39,311 nt of DNA from a virus (IMGVR_UViG_3300025141_000268:1-39311); one strand, 5' to 3'; positions 1-8,683 are shown, counted from the first letter of the stretch. Numbers and translations are program-made. The notes: generated from the sequence alone by a model not told the origin.

Positions 1-743
1 TTTCTAATGTGCATATTAAATCTAATCGTATGCATATATTGGGTATTAACTTTTAAGGCACTGGAAAATAGATTAGGATGTTGGTACATTGTGGCAAATA
101 AATCATTTGCATCTTTTGCATGATGAGTACCAAAAGTATTATTTTTATGTTTCCCTACTTCCGGAGAAGCAATAAAACTTCCATTTTGACTAATATCGTT
201 AGCTCGCCTAATACAGGTAAAATCCCCATAATGAAGATCTGTTATTGTTGGACATAATGTTTTTACCAAAGATGCAATATTATGTGTATTACAACTCACT
301 ATTTGAATAAATTGAGGATTTTCCCTATTTAGAACTTCATCATTTATTCCGTATGCATAAGGAATTCCAAAACCTTTTTCGCTACCTTGTGCTATAAATA
401 ATTTTTTCTTATCTTTTTTTGAAAGTGGTAAATAGTGTGATTGCTTTGCCAAGTTTCCTGCAGGTGTACAGTCTATAATCACATCACATAATTCTAGTGC
501 TGATTCATAAACCATAGTAGGTTCATGTCCTAATTCTTGGAAATCTTTTATTTTATCTTTATCTACAACTAATTTAGCACCTCTTTTAATTAAACTGTTT
601 ACTTTAGCAGTTTCATCTATTAGAGGTGTACGTTTATGAAAATAAACAGTATCTATATCTAATTTTTTTCTAATATCAGCTAATAAACCAATTAATGGTT
701 CACCAATAGTACCAGTACCAATTATTAAAATAGATTTAGTCAT
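1..743 (-). CDS. Type II (archaeal-type) glyceraldehyde-3-phosphate dehydrogenase-like protein, 3' end cut by window
   Basis: The first 247 codons are visible and the C-terminus lies outside the window. A Rossmann P-loop (GTGTIGEP, residues 10-17) is followed by CDVIIDCTPAG (about 86-96) and the catalytic-cysteine motif SCNTH (Cys about 151), the signature of the phosphorylating GAPDH of archaea (type II) and its bacterial relatives. The ATG has AGGAAAC a few bases upstream. If active it would oxidise glyceraldehyde-3-phosphate with NAD(P) in the cytoplasm. In a phage this would be an auxiliary metabolic gene. Very AT-rich codon use matches the neighbours. It is divergent from the protease gene at 858. 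The family call is good; the substrate is inferred. Confidence 0.7.
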   Translation of the reverse strand, partial: MTKSILIIGTGTIGEPLIGLLADIRKKLDIDTVYFHKRTPLIDETAKVNSLIKRGAKLVVDKDKIKDFQELGHEPTMVYESALELCDVIIDCTPAGNLAKQSHYLPLSKKDKKKLFIAQGSEKGFGIPYAYGINDEVLNRENPQFIQIVSCNTHNIASLVKTLCPTITDLHYGDFTCIRRANDISQNGSFIASPEVGKHKNNTFGTHHAKDANDLFATMYQHPNLFSSALKVNTQYMHTIRFNMHIR

Positions 744-857
744 TTAGTTTCCTATTCTAGGTTTTATAGTTTAAATAATAATTTTCATATTAAGTTACTG
801 ATTCAGATAGTTATTACTATACACAAAAAAAATGTATACTAAAAAAATTATTATTTT

Positions 858-1616
858 ATGAAAACTTTATTAAACTATAAATTTATTTTATTATTAACCT
901 TCTTATGTTATAGTTCTGGCTGTTCACAATTAAATTTAAAAAATAATTCAATACATCCAACTCACCTGCCAAAAGAATCATTTATCTTTATAAATGCTTA
1001 TGTGAAATTAAAAGTATGTAAAGAATTTTCAAATGAAAAAATTTGTAATAGCACAACAATTGGTAGATATACTGGTTCTGGGATTACTGTATTTAATTAT
1101 ACAAATGGTAGTTCAATTCTAACAGCTGAACATGTATGTGGTAGAATAGGAATAGAAAGTAGATATAATTCTAACCCTAACCACATAATTTATTATGAAT
1201 ATGAAATTATAAATTATGATGGAGTGAAACATAAAAAAGTTTCGCTTTTAGCTAAAGATGTAGAAAACGATGTATGTCTTATGTTTGTTGGAGATTTAAA
1301 CTCGCCAGCAGTTAAAATAGCTGAAAATTTACCAGAACATGGGGAGAGAGTATTTAATCTTGCTGCACCATTAAGTATATTTTCACCTGGTAAAATGGTG
1401 TTAACATTTGAAGGTTTGTATTCTGGGTCTGATAGCAATAATAGGGTATTTTATACAATTCCAGTACAAGGTGGTAGTTCAGGTTCTGCAATTCTTAATT
1501 CAAAAAATGAAATTGTTGGTATGATACATTCAAGATTAGTAAGAATGGAATCAGTTGGAATATCTGCTTCACTTAAATCAATACAAGATCTAGTAAAAGA
1601 TTATACAGAAGATTAA
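858..1616 (+). CDS. Trypsin-like serine protease, predicted lipoprotein
   Basis: The protein has 252 residues. It opens with a signal peptide and lipobox (LCYSSGC, Cys22), so it should be exported and lipid-anchored. A chymotrypsin-fold triad can be read: His in LTAEHVCG (about 92), Asp in ENDVCLM (about 138) and Ser in GGSSGSAIL (about 208), closest in style to V8/HtrA-type peptidases. No PDZ domain follows. There is no clear Shine-Dalgarno sequence; the leader is nearly all A/T. It ends convergently with, and overlaps by 4 bp, the minus-strand gene at 1613. It could modify the host envelope or form part of a virion. Fold confidence is high; the target is unknown. Confidence 0.8.
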   Translation: MKTLLNYKFILLLTFLCYSSGCSQLNLKNNSIHPTHLPKESFIFINAYVKLKVCKEFSNEKICNSTTIGRYTGSGITVFNYTNGSSILTAEHVCGRIGIESRYNSNPNHIIYYEYEIINYDGVKHKKVSLLAKDVENDVCLMFVGDLNSPAVKIAENLPEHGERVFNLAAPLSIFSPGKMVLTFEGLYSGSDSNNRVFYTIPVQGGSSGSAILNSKNEIVGMIHSRLVRMESVGISASLKSIQDLVKDYTED

Positions 1617-2221
1617 ATAATATCAGAATAATTTGTATTTTTAACAATTTCTGATAATGCAAGTGTATATTCTTCCATTAAATCAGTTCTATGTCTATTT
1701 TTGGCATCTTCATATAATTTTTTTAATAAAATAACACTATATTCGGCATTAATATAGTGTTGAAATACTTTTACAATAATTTGTATTATTGCAGTGATTA
1801 TTGAATTTGATTCACATTTAAAACGTAGCACTTGTTTATTTGAATTTGTAACTAATATTTCTGTTATAATTGTACCATCTGTTCCATAATTACTGGATTT
1901 ATCAAGTTTTGTTTTAATGAAAAAACCACATAATTTTATATCTTTTAAAGTTTTAAATTCATCTTCTAATGCGCTTATAAAACCTGAAAATAATGAATCT
2001 ATTGGACCTAAGCCAATACTTGCTATTTGAATATTTTTTTTATATTTTTTATTTAGCGATTTTAAAAATATTTTACATGATATTTCACATTTATTATTAG
2101 AAATATTTTGTTGAATATTGAAATTATTAATTTCTAAATTTATATAATCTTTATTTAAGATATTTTTAACAAGTTTAATTTGTTTTTCTTGTTTTAATAT
2201 GTCTGTATATTCAATAGTCAT
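1613..2221 (-). CDS. Protein resembling the LeuA C-terminal allosteric (dimerisation) domain, stand-alone
   Basis: The product is about 202 aa. The central part reads GLGPIDSLFSGFISAL, then a helix and a GTDGTIITEILV strand, which resembles the regulatory domain of 2-isopropylmalate and citramalate synthases (GNGPVDA...GTDA). No catalytic TIM barrel is present here. It starts 4 nt after the PAP2 stop codon. An upstream in-frame ATG would overlap that gene by 20 nt, so the ATG at 2221 is preferred. A TATAAATA box lies about 40 bp upstream inside the PAP2 gene. If the match is right it could bind leucine-like ligands or pair with host LeuA; this is inference. Confidence 0.45.
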   Translation of the reverse strand: MTIEYTDILKQEKQIKLVKNILNKDYINLEINNFNIQQNISNNKCEISCKIFLKSLNKKYKKNIQIASIGLGPIDSLFSGFISALEDEFKTLKDIKLCGFFIKTKLDKSSNYGTDGTIITEILVTNSNKQVLRFKCESNSIITAIIQIIVKVFQHYINAEYSVILLKKLYEDAKNRHRTDLMEEYTLALSEIVKNTNYSDII

Positions 2222-2225
2222 TAAG

Positions 2226-2858
2226 TTACGTATTATTATTACCAATTATTGAAAGTTTCTTATTTATAAATATTTTAGAAACATAATAACATATAGTTGC
2301 AACTAGTACTCCTGAAAAGACGTCTATAATATAATGTTGTTTTATCATCAATGTAGATATTGATAATAATATGGCCCAAATTAAATACAAAAATTGTATA
2401 AATTTGAAATTTGTTGAGAGATCTGTATCTTTAATTGTATAATATAATATAAATGCATAGGTTACATGTCCAGACGGGAATGTACAATTTGGGCCATCGA
2501 TTAGGTATGTTAATTGTAATATTTGTTCCGATATTGAATTACCAATTATTATTGGCCTAGGATAATGGGAAGGGAATATTACATAAAATATTCCTAAAAT
2601 TAAGGTTGCAACAATACAGGCTAAAAATGATGTAAAAAATACACCAGGTTTTTTAACAATTATAACAGAAGTTATTAATAATATTGGAATTAAAGTATGA
2701 TATATCCAAATAAATTCCGGCATTATTGGTATTAATGTATCGAGATTAGTTAAAAAATCAAATCTACTCACTGTCATTATTTTTTGTAATGTGGTATAAA
2801 TTAAAAAAAATAAAGCTAAAAATAATGATACATACTTAGCTTTATTTTTAGTTGACAC
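2226..2858 (-). CDS. PAP2-family membrane phosphatase/phosphotransferase
   Basis: A 210-residue protein with about six hydrophobic helices. PAP2 signature elements are visible: HYPRP, FPSGHVTYAF (PSGH) and, near the C-terminus, STLMIKQHYIIDVF (the S-x6-H-x3-D motif with the usual Arg replaced). The STxxxxxHYxxDV form resembles the Aur1/inositolphosphotransferase branch. It likely acts on lipid phosphates in the host membrane. It starts at GTG, chosen because GGTGGAGC directly precedes it. It is upstream of and probably co-transcribed with the LeuA-domain-like gene. Confidence 0.75.
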   Translation of the reverse strand: MSTKNKAKYVSLFLALFFLIYTTLQKIMTVSRFDFLTNLDTLIPIMPEFIWIYHTLIPILLITSVIIVKKPGVFFTSFLACIVATLILGIFYVIFPSHYPRPIIIGNSISEQILQLTYLIDGPNCTFPSGHVTYAFILYYTIKDTDLSTNFKFIQFLYLIWAILLSISTLMIKQHYIIDVFSGVLVATICYYVSKIFINKKLSIIGNNNT

Positions 2859-3002
2859 GCTCCACCACCTCGTAATGAAAGCATTTTAATGCTTTAAAGA
2901 TCAAAATTTAAGAATTATTTTGAATTGCCTAACAATACATATTAAGTACACTTAGTAATTCTATATAATATTTATAATATTATAGACTTTTTTAGGTTAA
3001 CA
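2859..3002. promoter_or_regulatory. Divergent AT-rich promoter region
   Basis: This gap separates the leftward PAP2 gene from the rightward gene at 3003. It contains a short palindrome (AAAGCATT/AATGCTTT, around 2878-2896) and AT-rich TATAAT-like stretches (2960-2990). It does not contain the GTGAAA-type promoter used in the right half. The exact start sites cannot be fixed by eye. Confidence 0.35.
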
Positions 3003-3299
3003 ATGAATAAAATTACAAAAGATATACTAAATGAAATTATTTTAGAAGAAATTAATAATATATGTGATTACAAAAAAGCAATGTTAAATGAAGCTAAAAC
3101 ACTTACATTATTTGGATATGAAAATGATTTATTACAAACTGTACATTGGATTAAGTTAAATAAATTATTAAAATCTACAGGTAAAATATCAAAACATGAT
3201 GAAGGTGTTCATAAGGTTATAGTTAGAATTAAAGGTAAAAAGGAAATTGCAAAAGATTTAATTAATGCTAAATTTGGATCTTTTATAAAAATAAAATAA
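3003..3299 (+). CDS. Unknown small protein with capsid-targeting-like N-terminus
   Basis: The product has 98 aa. Its N-terminus (KDILNEIILEEINNI) is an amphipathic Leu/Ile-Glu helix like those at the start of several nearby proteins. The rest is Lys-rich with a basic C-terminus (VIVRIKGKKEIAKDLI). No family is recognised. It is the first gene of a rightward run (3003-5347). Confidence 0.6.
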   Translation: MNKITKDILNEIILEEINNICDYKKAMLNEAKTLTLFGYENDLLQTVHWIKLNKLLKSTGKISKHDEGVHKVIVRIKGKKEIAKDLINAKFGSFIKIK

Positions 3300-3310
3300 A
3301 AATGTTATTC

Positions 3311-3318
3311 TATAAATA
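3311..3318 (+). promoter_or_regulatory. T4-late-like TATAAATA box
   Basis: An exact TATAAATA lies 12 bp before the ATG of the HAD gene. This octamer is the late-promoter -10 of T4-like phages. Its use here is inferred from position. Confidence 0.4.
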
Positions 3319-3330
3319 GGAATATATTAA

Positions 3331-4029
3331 ATGTCATTAAATGAAAAAATTATTAGAAACTATGTAAGAAATTTAATTTTATTTGAACAAACTACTGGTA
3401 AATTAAGAATTTTTGATTTTGATGACACACTTGTACAAACATCTTGCAAAATATTAATAGTTGATAAATCAACAGGTGATATAGTAAGACAAATATCACC
3501 AGCAGAATATGGAAATGTTAATCAAAATCCACGTGCAGTATTAAAATCAAATGAAGAATATGACTATGTTCAATTTTCAGATGTACTAGATCCTCAAGAA
3601 ATAAATTGGACAATACAAATATTGAAAAAAGTCGTTGGTAGTGATACATCAAACGCAATAATATTAACAGCAAGAGGTGATGTTGCCAAGGAAAATATTA
3701 ATCAATTTCTTGAGAACATTGGAATATCTGGCGTTCCTGTAATAACATTAGGTAGTAGTGATCCAATGGACAAAGTTAAATTTATGTATGATAAACTTCT
3801 CGATGGTGTAACTGATATTAAATTTTTTGATGATTCCGAAGCAAATGTAACTGCTACAAAATTATTACATACTGAATTAAAAAAACCAGTTGGTTCAAGA
3901 AATCCAGATTTTTTTACAAAAGATATTAATAATGAGTATTATAATATTTTAAATAAACAAAACGCCCCTATAAACGCAAGAATTTATGCAACTAAAGTTA
4001 ATATACCAGAATTAACAAAGTTTTGTTAA
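3331..4029 (+). CDS. HAD-superfamily phosphatase
   Basis: The product has 232 aa. HAD motifs are in order: motif I IFDFDDTLV (residues 27-35), motif II ILTAR (111-115), a motif III lysine region (DKVKFMYDK, about 147-155) and motif IV IKFFDDSEAN (163-172). This is the small magnesium-dependent phosphatase form seen often in marine phages, for example 5'-nucleotidase or polynucleotide 3'-phosphatase types. The substrate cannot be told. The first 20 residues (EKIIRNYVRNLILFEQ) form an extra amphipathic helix before the HAD core, a possible virion-targeting peptide. A TATAAATA box and AGGAATA lie upstream. Confidence 0.8.
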   Translation: MSLNEKIIRNYVRNLILFEQTTGKLRIFDFDDTLVQTSCKILIVDKSTGDIVRQISPAEYGNVNQNPRAVLKSNEEYDYVQFSDVLDPQEINWTIQILKKVVGSDTSNAIILTARGDVAKENINQFLENIGISGVPVITLGSSDPMDKVKFMYDKLLDGVTDIKFFDDSEANVTATKLLHTELKKPVGSRNPDFFTKDINNEYYNILNKQNAPINARIYATKVNIPELTKFC

Positions 4030-4032
4030 TTA

Positions 4033-4040
4033 TATAAATA
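4033..4040 (+). promoter_or_regulatory. T4-late-like TATAAATA box
   Basis: An exact TATAAATA is followed by AGG, 10 bp before the ATG at 4051. It is the second such box in the rightward run; its function is inferred. Confidence 0.4.
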
Positions 4041-4050
4041 AGGTTTAATA

Positions 4051-4218
4051 ATGTGTATTATATGTATTGATTGCCAGAAAGGAAAATTAAAACTAGATGA
4101 AGCATGGAAAAATTTTAATGAAATGAATTCTATTCTAGATGATACTCATTTGCAGGAAGTTTTTGATATGTTATGGAAAAATACAGCTAAAATAACAAAT
4201 AATAAAAATGAAAAATAA
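4051..4218 (+). CDS. 55-aa protein with N-terminal Cys cluster
   Basis: The protein begins MCIICIDCQKGKLKLDEAW, giving three cysteines (C2, C5, C8) that could bind a metal, followed by a helical segment. The late-like box plus AAGG supports the start. Similar MCIIC-starting miniproteins occur in marine phages as far as I recall, with no known function. Confidence 0.6.
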   Translation: MCIICIDCQKGKLKLDEAWKNFNEMNSILDDTHLQEVFDMLWKNTAKITNNKNEK

Positions 4219-4252
4219 TTATTTGTTATTTTATTTTTAAAAGGTTTTTATA

Positions 4253-4576
4253 ATGTCACAACAAAAAAATCATACATATCAAACATTTTTTAAATTAAAA
4301 ATGAAAAAAATGTTATTAGAACGTGGTATTAAATCAATTAATGATTTAAATAAATCTGAAAAATCAAAATTTATGTCCGAAGTTCGTAAACAAGTTGATA
4401 AAACTTGGCAAATAGATAATGCTATAATTCTAAAAATAACTGCAAATATGCTTCGTGGAATGATAATGAGTGAAGTAAAAAATAAAATAACTGAAATTGA
4501 AAATAATAATAATTTAAATGAAGAAATATTACCTGCATTAATTGAACACTTTAATAATAAAAAAAATAATGATTAA
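4253..4576 (+). CDS. Unknown 107-aa helical protein
   Basis: A Lys-rich, helical protein with no recognised domain. The sequence includes KMKKMLLERGIKSINDLN and ends in an Asn/Lys-rich tail. AAAGG sits about 10 nt before the ATG. The 3' end overlaps the DUF192 gene by 8 bp, so the two are probably translated together. Confidence 0.55.
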   Translation: MSQQKNHTYQTFFKLKMKKMLLERGIKSINDLNKSEKSKFMSEVRKQVDKTWQIDNAIILKITANMLRGMIMSEVKNKITEIENNNNLNEEILPALIEHFNNKKNND

Positions 4577-5009
4577 AGAAATAAAATTATTAAGAGAATT
4601 TATACAAAATGAATTATATTTTCCACAAAATAATTTACCCAAAAAAGAACTAACAATACATTCCTACCCTGATAAGAAAAAAAAATTAATTGTTCAAGTA
4701 TGTACAACTAACAATGAAATATCTAAAGGTTTAATGTTTAGAAAAGATACATTAAATGATGATGAAGGTATGTTATTTTGTATGAAAAGTAGGGATAAAC
4801 ATTCATTTTGGATGAAAAATACCTATATTCCACTTGATATGATATTCATTGATTATAATGGGAAAATAGCAGGAATTATAAAAAATGTTGAACCTCATTC
4901 ATTAAATAACAGATCAATCAATGAACCTTCAGCATATGTGTTAGAAGTTAATGCAAATTTTTGTGATAAACATAATGTTAAAATTGGTGATATTATAAAC
5001 AATATATGA
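4569..5009 (+). CDS. DUF192 family protein
   Basis: A 146-aa protein. The DUF192 core is visible: EISKGLMFRKDTLNDDEGMLF, then KHSFWMKNTYIPLDMIFID and the closing YVLEVNANFCDKHNVKIGD. The function of this family is unknown. Bacterial members are usually exported, but this one lacks a signal peptide and instead starts IKEIKLLREFIQNEL, the amphipathic segment shared with neighbours. The ATG at 4569 is preferred over an upstream TTG because it matches family length. It overlaps its neighbours on both sides (8 bp and 4 bp). Confidence 0.8.
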   Translation: MIKEIKLLREFIQNELYFPQNNLPKKELTIHSYPDKKKKLIVQVCTTNNEISKGLMFRKDTLNDDEGMLFCMKSRDKHSFWMKNTYIPLDMIFIDYNGKIAGIIKNVEPHSLNNRSINEPSAYVLEVNANFCDKHNVKIGDIINNI

Positions 5010-5347
5010 TTAATAAAAATTTATTAATATGTTTATTGTTCGTAACCATAGCACAAATAATAGTTTGGTTTAGCGTTAATGCACAATTCTTAAATGAATG
5101 GTTTAAAAAAAATATTATTTTAATGTCAATTCTTGGTATGCCTGTAACATTTATGGTTATAAAGGCAAATGAATATGGATTCAATTATTTTAATAAATTA
5201 TGGCCATTAAGATTTTTAGGATTTTCAGTTGGTATTATAATATTTGCAATATTGACATTTCTTTATATGAAAGAAGGAATAAATGTTAAAACAATTATTA
5301 GTTTAATATTGGCAATGTGTATACTAATAATACAAATTAAATTTTAA
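5006..5347 (+). CDS. Small four-helix membrane protein
   Basis: A 113-aa protein with about four hydrophobic segments. The central WPLRFLGFSVGIIIFAILTF recalls small DMT/DUF486-like phage membrane proteins, but this is from memory and uncertain. Translation is coupled to the DUF192 gene by an ATGA overlap. It ends 4 bp from the convergent gene at 5352. Confidence 0.6.
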   Translation: MINKNLLICLLFVTIAQIIVWFSVNAQFLNEWFKKNIILMSILGMPVTFMVIKANEYGFNYFNKLWPLRFLGFSVGIIIFAILTFLYMKEGINVKTIISLILAMCILIIQIKF

Positions 5348-5351
5348 TTTC

Positions 5352-5609
5352 CTACATTCCAGATTGTAATCTCGCCGAGTCTCCACAAATACATAGTTCC
5401 TGTTTATTATTACACACAATTGTATTCAATCGTAAACCACCCAAGGTTTGACCATTACAAAAATTTGCAACCTTATTTTGACATTTGGTGAGGGTTTCCT
5501 TATGACCCAATAATTGGTTATCATAATTTTTATTTAAGGTTAAGTAAGTTATTCCAAAACCAATTATTGCACCTACTAATACAGCAAAGATAAAAAATTT
5601 TAAATTCAT
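5352..5609 (-). CDS. 85-aa membrane-anchored protein with Cys-rich tail
   Basis: One N-terminal helix (KFFIFAVLVGAIIGFGITYL) is followed by a soluble part with several cysteines (KCQNKVANFCNG, IVCNNKQELCICGD). AGAGGATAAT precedes the ATG. The shape (anchor plus short periplasmic domain) would suit an i-spanin-like or envelope protein, but no motif proves it. Confidence 0.5.
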   Translation of the reverse strand: MNLKFFIFAVLVGAIIGFGITYLTLNKNYDNQLLGHKETLTKCQNKVANFCNGQTLGGLRLNTIVCNNKQELCICGDSARLQSGM

Positions 5610-5625
5610 TTAATATTATCCTCTT

Positions 5626-5937
5626 TTATAAAAATACCATAAATGCTATTTTACAGTGTTTTATAAAAATATAAATATATAATAAAGTTACAGGTATTAA
5701 TAGGAATTGTAATAATTTTCTATTCCTTAAAATCCAAAATATATAACATACCATTAATGATATGAATAATTTTATAAAAATAAATAATTCCCAACCCTTT
5801 TGAATTAATACATCCATTAATGGATTGAGTTCAATAGCATATCCATGTGAAACAAAATATAGGGTTGAAAATGCATCAATAATATTTAATATAGCTAGCA
5901 ATATGATAATATGACCAATTATATTATTAATTTTCAT
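5626..5937 (-). CDS. DUF5658-like membrane protein
   Basis: A 103-aa protein with three to four hydrophobic segments. The pattern IIDAFSTLYFVSHGYAIELNP matches the DUF5658 family (D-x-x-x-T...G-x-A-x-E-x-N-P). Function is unknown. It lies 3 nt after the stop of the MopE/VWA lipoprotein gene in sequence, reading in the same direction. Confidence 0.6.
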   Translation of the reverse strand: MKINNIIGHIIILLAILNIIDAFSTLYFVSHGYAIELNPLMDVLIQKGWELFIFIKLFISLMVCYIFWILRNRKLLQFLLIPVTLLYIYIFIKHCKIAFMVFL

Positions 5938-5940
5938 ACA

Positions 5941-8181
5941 TTATGGACCTAAAGTTTTACCACCACACGCCGTTTCATTAAGAATTTCTAAAAGACTATT
6001 ATACATCTCAATTGCTTTCATTGTAAGAGGATAAACCTTACCACCCATACCTGCTAAAGCAAGAGCCTCGTAATTATCTGGTGATCCGAAATCTATTAAC
6101 CATTGTTGGGTAAAAGCATAAACTGATAATTCATCAGCCATGTTAATCATATTAACTAACATTGATTCTGTAATTTGGGGATTTAAATAACTTTGACCTT
6201 CTTCATCTGAAAATAAGATAATTACATGTTTTGCATCACTTCTCCAACTAATATTCCATAGATCTATAGGCGGTGTAGAAGAATTTGAACTCCCCCATGT
6301 GTCCGTCGCCCAACTTAAATCCGTTAATTGGTATGGTAACGATGCAGCCCCAATTAAATTATGTATTGCCAAATAAATAGCGTCATAATTTTGCTCAGAA
6401 CCACCACTTAAAGCAAAACCGGAACTTTGAAAAATTTTCATAAATGTTTCAAAATCTACAAGGTCTGTTTTTAATACAACATATTCTTGTCCGCCTAGAC
6501 CATAAGATGCAGTGAATACGAGTCCCCATTTTACAACCTCTGAATCGCTATAATGGGTTGCAAATTTGTTTAGTGCCACCATAACAGCATTAATTTCTTC
6601 ATACATTGAACCGGATAAATCAATAATTAAAAGAATATCAGTAGGTTCTAATTGTTTGTCTTCATCAATTACACCATCACAATTCGTATCAGTTCCATTG
6701 CATATATCTTCCGGTTCAGGAACAATTTCCCCTAAGCATAATTTTTTAACAAACACGGCATTATCATCATAGTTACCCCAACTACCTTCAACACATGTCA
6801 TTTCCCCTGGCAGGCATATACCAACATACATTGTTTCTGGTGGACCACTATAACAACCGGCAAAAAGATTTTCATCAATAAGACCATTACAATTATCGTC
6901 ATGATTATTACATTCTTCAGGTTTAATTTCACCTAAATATTTATCACATATAGTACCAGGTGCCGTTGTTTGTGGCAACCAATGACATACTGCCAGACAT
7001 TCTGATAATTGTAGTTCTGCACATGTTGGATCCGCTGGATCTACACATTCACATGTTTTATAACCTGCGCCACAAACAAGTGGGCTTTCTTGACATGGAA
7101 ATAAAACACCAACATCTTGTATTGTACATAAACAATCCAATCCTTCATCTGCCTTACCATCACAGTCATCATCCAACCCATTACATACTTCCGGTAAGGG
7201 TTGTTTTGCCGTACAAATCCAATTACCACCAACACAAATATTTAAATTTTCTTCACAGTCAGTAGAACACTTACCAACTAAATCTTCATCAATTAGGCCA
7301 TTACAATCATTATCTTTTCCGTCACATATTTCATCATCAACCGGTCCACACATCCCACAAGCATTTAATTGTCCTTCATCTATATCCCCATCGCAGTTAT
7401 CATCTAGACCATTACAAATCTCTTCTGGGACCTTACCACAATCACCGCATGCATTTGATACATCTTCATCTATTTCACCATCACAATCGTTATCGATGCC
7501 GTCACAAATCTCTTCTTCTGGTTCTGGCCCTTGACAGATTAATTGGCCGGCAATACATAAATTCTCCCCAACGCCACACAATTTTTCACATGTACCATAA
7601 TCTCCTTCATCAACTATACCATTACAATTATCATCAATATTATTGCATATTTCTTCTATGTCCGTAAAACCTTCATCAATCTCATCGTCACAATCATTAT
7701 CTTTACCATCACAAATTTCAGGCTCGCAATCTGTCTCACACTTTGTATAATAGATAATACCTTTATCACACGTCTTATCCTTCACACCCGGATATCCGTC
7801 GTCTGTAATACATGGAATATCAGCTTCTAAAATATGTGTAGTAGGATCACACTCAAGTTTTTCGATACATTCACTCTCTAATACAACCACAGGTGGATCT
7901 TTACAATAGTCAATGCAGATTTCTTTTTGCCAAATTTCATCTAAGGGTGGGCAAAAATAATAACCACATTTGATACAATCTTTTTCGTAAGTATCTGGTT
8001 CTGATGTATCGATATCCTCATATACATCTTCAAGTGAATCATTAGATGTGTCGGAATCATCTACCAACAATACATCATTAATATCATTATCATCTAAGAT
8101 TAATTTTTTGTTGCTTAAACCATCATCATTTGCACAAGATAAAATTAATAAAGATACTATATACAATTTGTAAATTCGCAT
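5941..8181 (-). CDS. Lipoprotein with MopE-type metal-binding repeats and a VWA domain
   Basis: About 746 aa. The ATG at 8181 is chosen because AGAGGATAAAATA precedes it and it exposes a clean lipoprotein signal (YIVSLLILSC). The middle holds about eight copies of a Cys/Asp repeat of the form ICNGxDDNCDGxIDEG, the putative metal-binding motif of Myxococcus/Stigmatella MopE-like proteins. The C-terminal third is a von Willebrand A domain with the MIDAS motif DLSGSM (after DILLII) and LFSDEEG. Such proteins are secreted, calcium-dependent adhesins. In this context it may be a host-derived surface protein or a virion adhesion factor. Family recognition is strong. Confidence 0.85.
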   Translation of the reverse strand: MRIYKLYIVSLLILSCANDDGLSNKKLILDDNDINDVLLVDDSDTSNDSLEDVYEDIDTSEPDTYEKDCIKCGYYFCPPLDEIWQKEICIDYCKDPPVVVLESECIEKLECDPTTHILEADIPCITDDGYPGVKDKTCDKGIIYYTKCETDCEPEICDGKDNDCDDEIDEGFTDIEEICNNIDDNCNGIVDEGDYGTCEKLCGVGENLCIAGQLICQGPEPEEEICDGIDNDCDGEIDEDVSNACGDCGKVPEEICNGLDDNCDGDIDEGQLNACGMCGPVDDEICDGKDNDCNGLIDEDLVGKCSTDCEENLNICVGGNWICTAKQPLPEVCNGLDDDCDGKADEGLDCLCTIQDVGVLFPCQESPLVCGAGYKTCECVDPADPTCAELQLSECLAVCHWLPQTTAPGTICDKYLGEIKPEECNNHDDNCNGLIDENLFAGCYSGPPETMYVGICLPGEMTCVEGSWGNYDDNAVFVKKLCLGEIVPEPEDICNGTDTNCDGVIDEDKQLEPTDILLIIDLSGSMYEEINAVMVALNKFATHYSDSEVVKWGLVFTASYGLGGQEYVVLKTDLVDFETFMKIFQSSGFALSGGSEQNYDAIYLAIHNLIGAASLPYQLTDLSWATDTWGSSNSSTPPIDLWNISWRSDAKHVIILFSDEEGQSYLNPQITESMLVNMINMADELSVYAFTQQWLIDFGSPDNYEALALAGMGGKVYPLTMKAIEMYNSLLEILNETACGGKTLGP

Positions 8182-8185
8182 TATT

Positions 8186-8683
8186 TTATCCTCTATATAC
8201 ATTATTATCATAAAACAATACATTTGTTATTCTCACAAGATTTTTAAAATCATTTGAAAGATTCAAATATAATTGATTAAGTGAATTATTATTTCTTCTT
8301 TTAATTAAATATGAAATACTTTGATATGCAGACATTCCCATATTGATATAATAATTTGAATCCATTATAGAATTATCAATTTGTTTTTTTAGTACACCAA
8401 CCCTAAATAAAGATATATCACCAATTTTTTTTAATTCTTTAATTTTACATGCATTATGATTACAATCTATTGATCGTGCTAAAATATCAAATAATGGTTC
8501 CATTATTTTTTTATCTTCAAATTCAATGAATAGATTTTCAGACTTTAAATATTTTAGTAATAAATTTGCTAGGTAGAGTGATGATTCAATTGAAACATGA
8601 ATGTTTTCTAAATTGATTATTTTAAAAATTTCATATTGAAAATAATTTAAAATATTATAATTTTTTGAGAATGTTATCAACAT
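8186..8683 (-). CDS. Unknown 165-aa helical protein
   Basis: A mostly helical protein of unknown function. The segment KKIGDISLFRVGVLKKQI followed by YYINMGMSAYQSISYL recalls an uncharacterised deltaproteobacterial family, from memory and unproven. It lies just upstream of the MopE/VWA gene on the same strand with a 4-nt gap, so it is probably co-transcribed. Confidence 0.55.
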   Translation of the reverse strand: MLITFSKNYNILNYFQYEIFKIINLENIHVSIESSLYLANLLLKYLKSENLFIEFEDKKIMEPLFDILARSIDCNHNACKIKELKKIGDISLFRVGVLKKQIDNSIMDSNYYINMGMSAYQSISYLIKRRNNNSLNQLYLNLSNDFKNLVRITNVLFYDNNVYRG

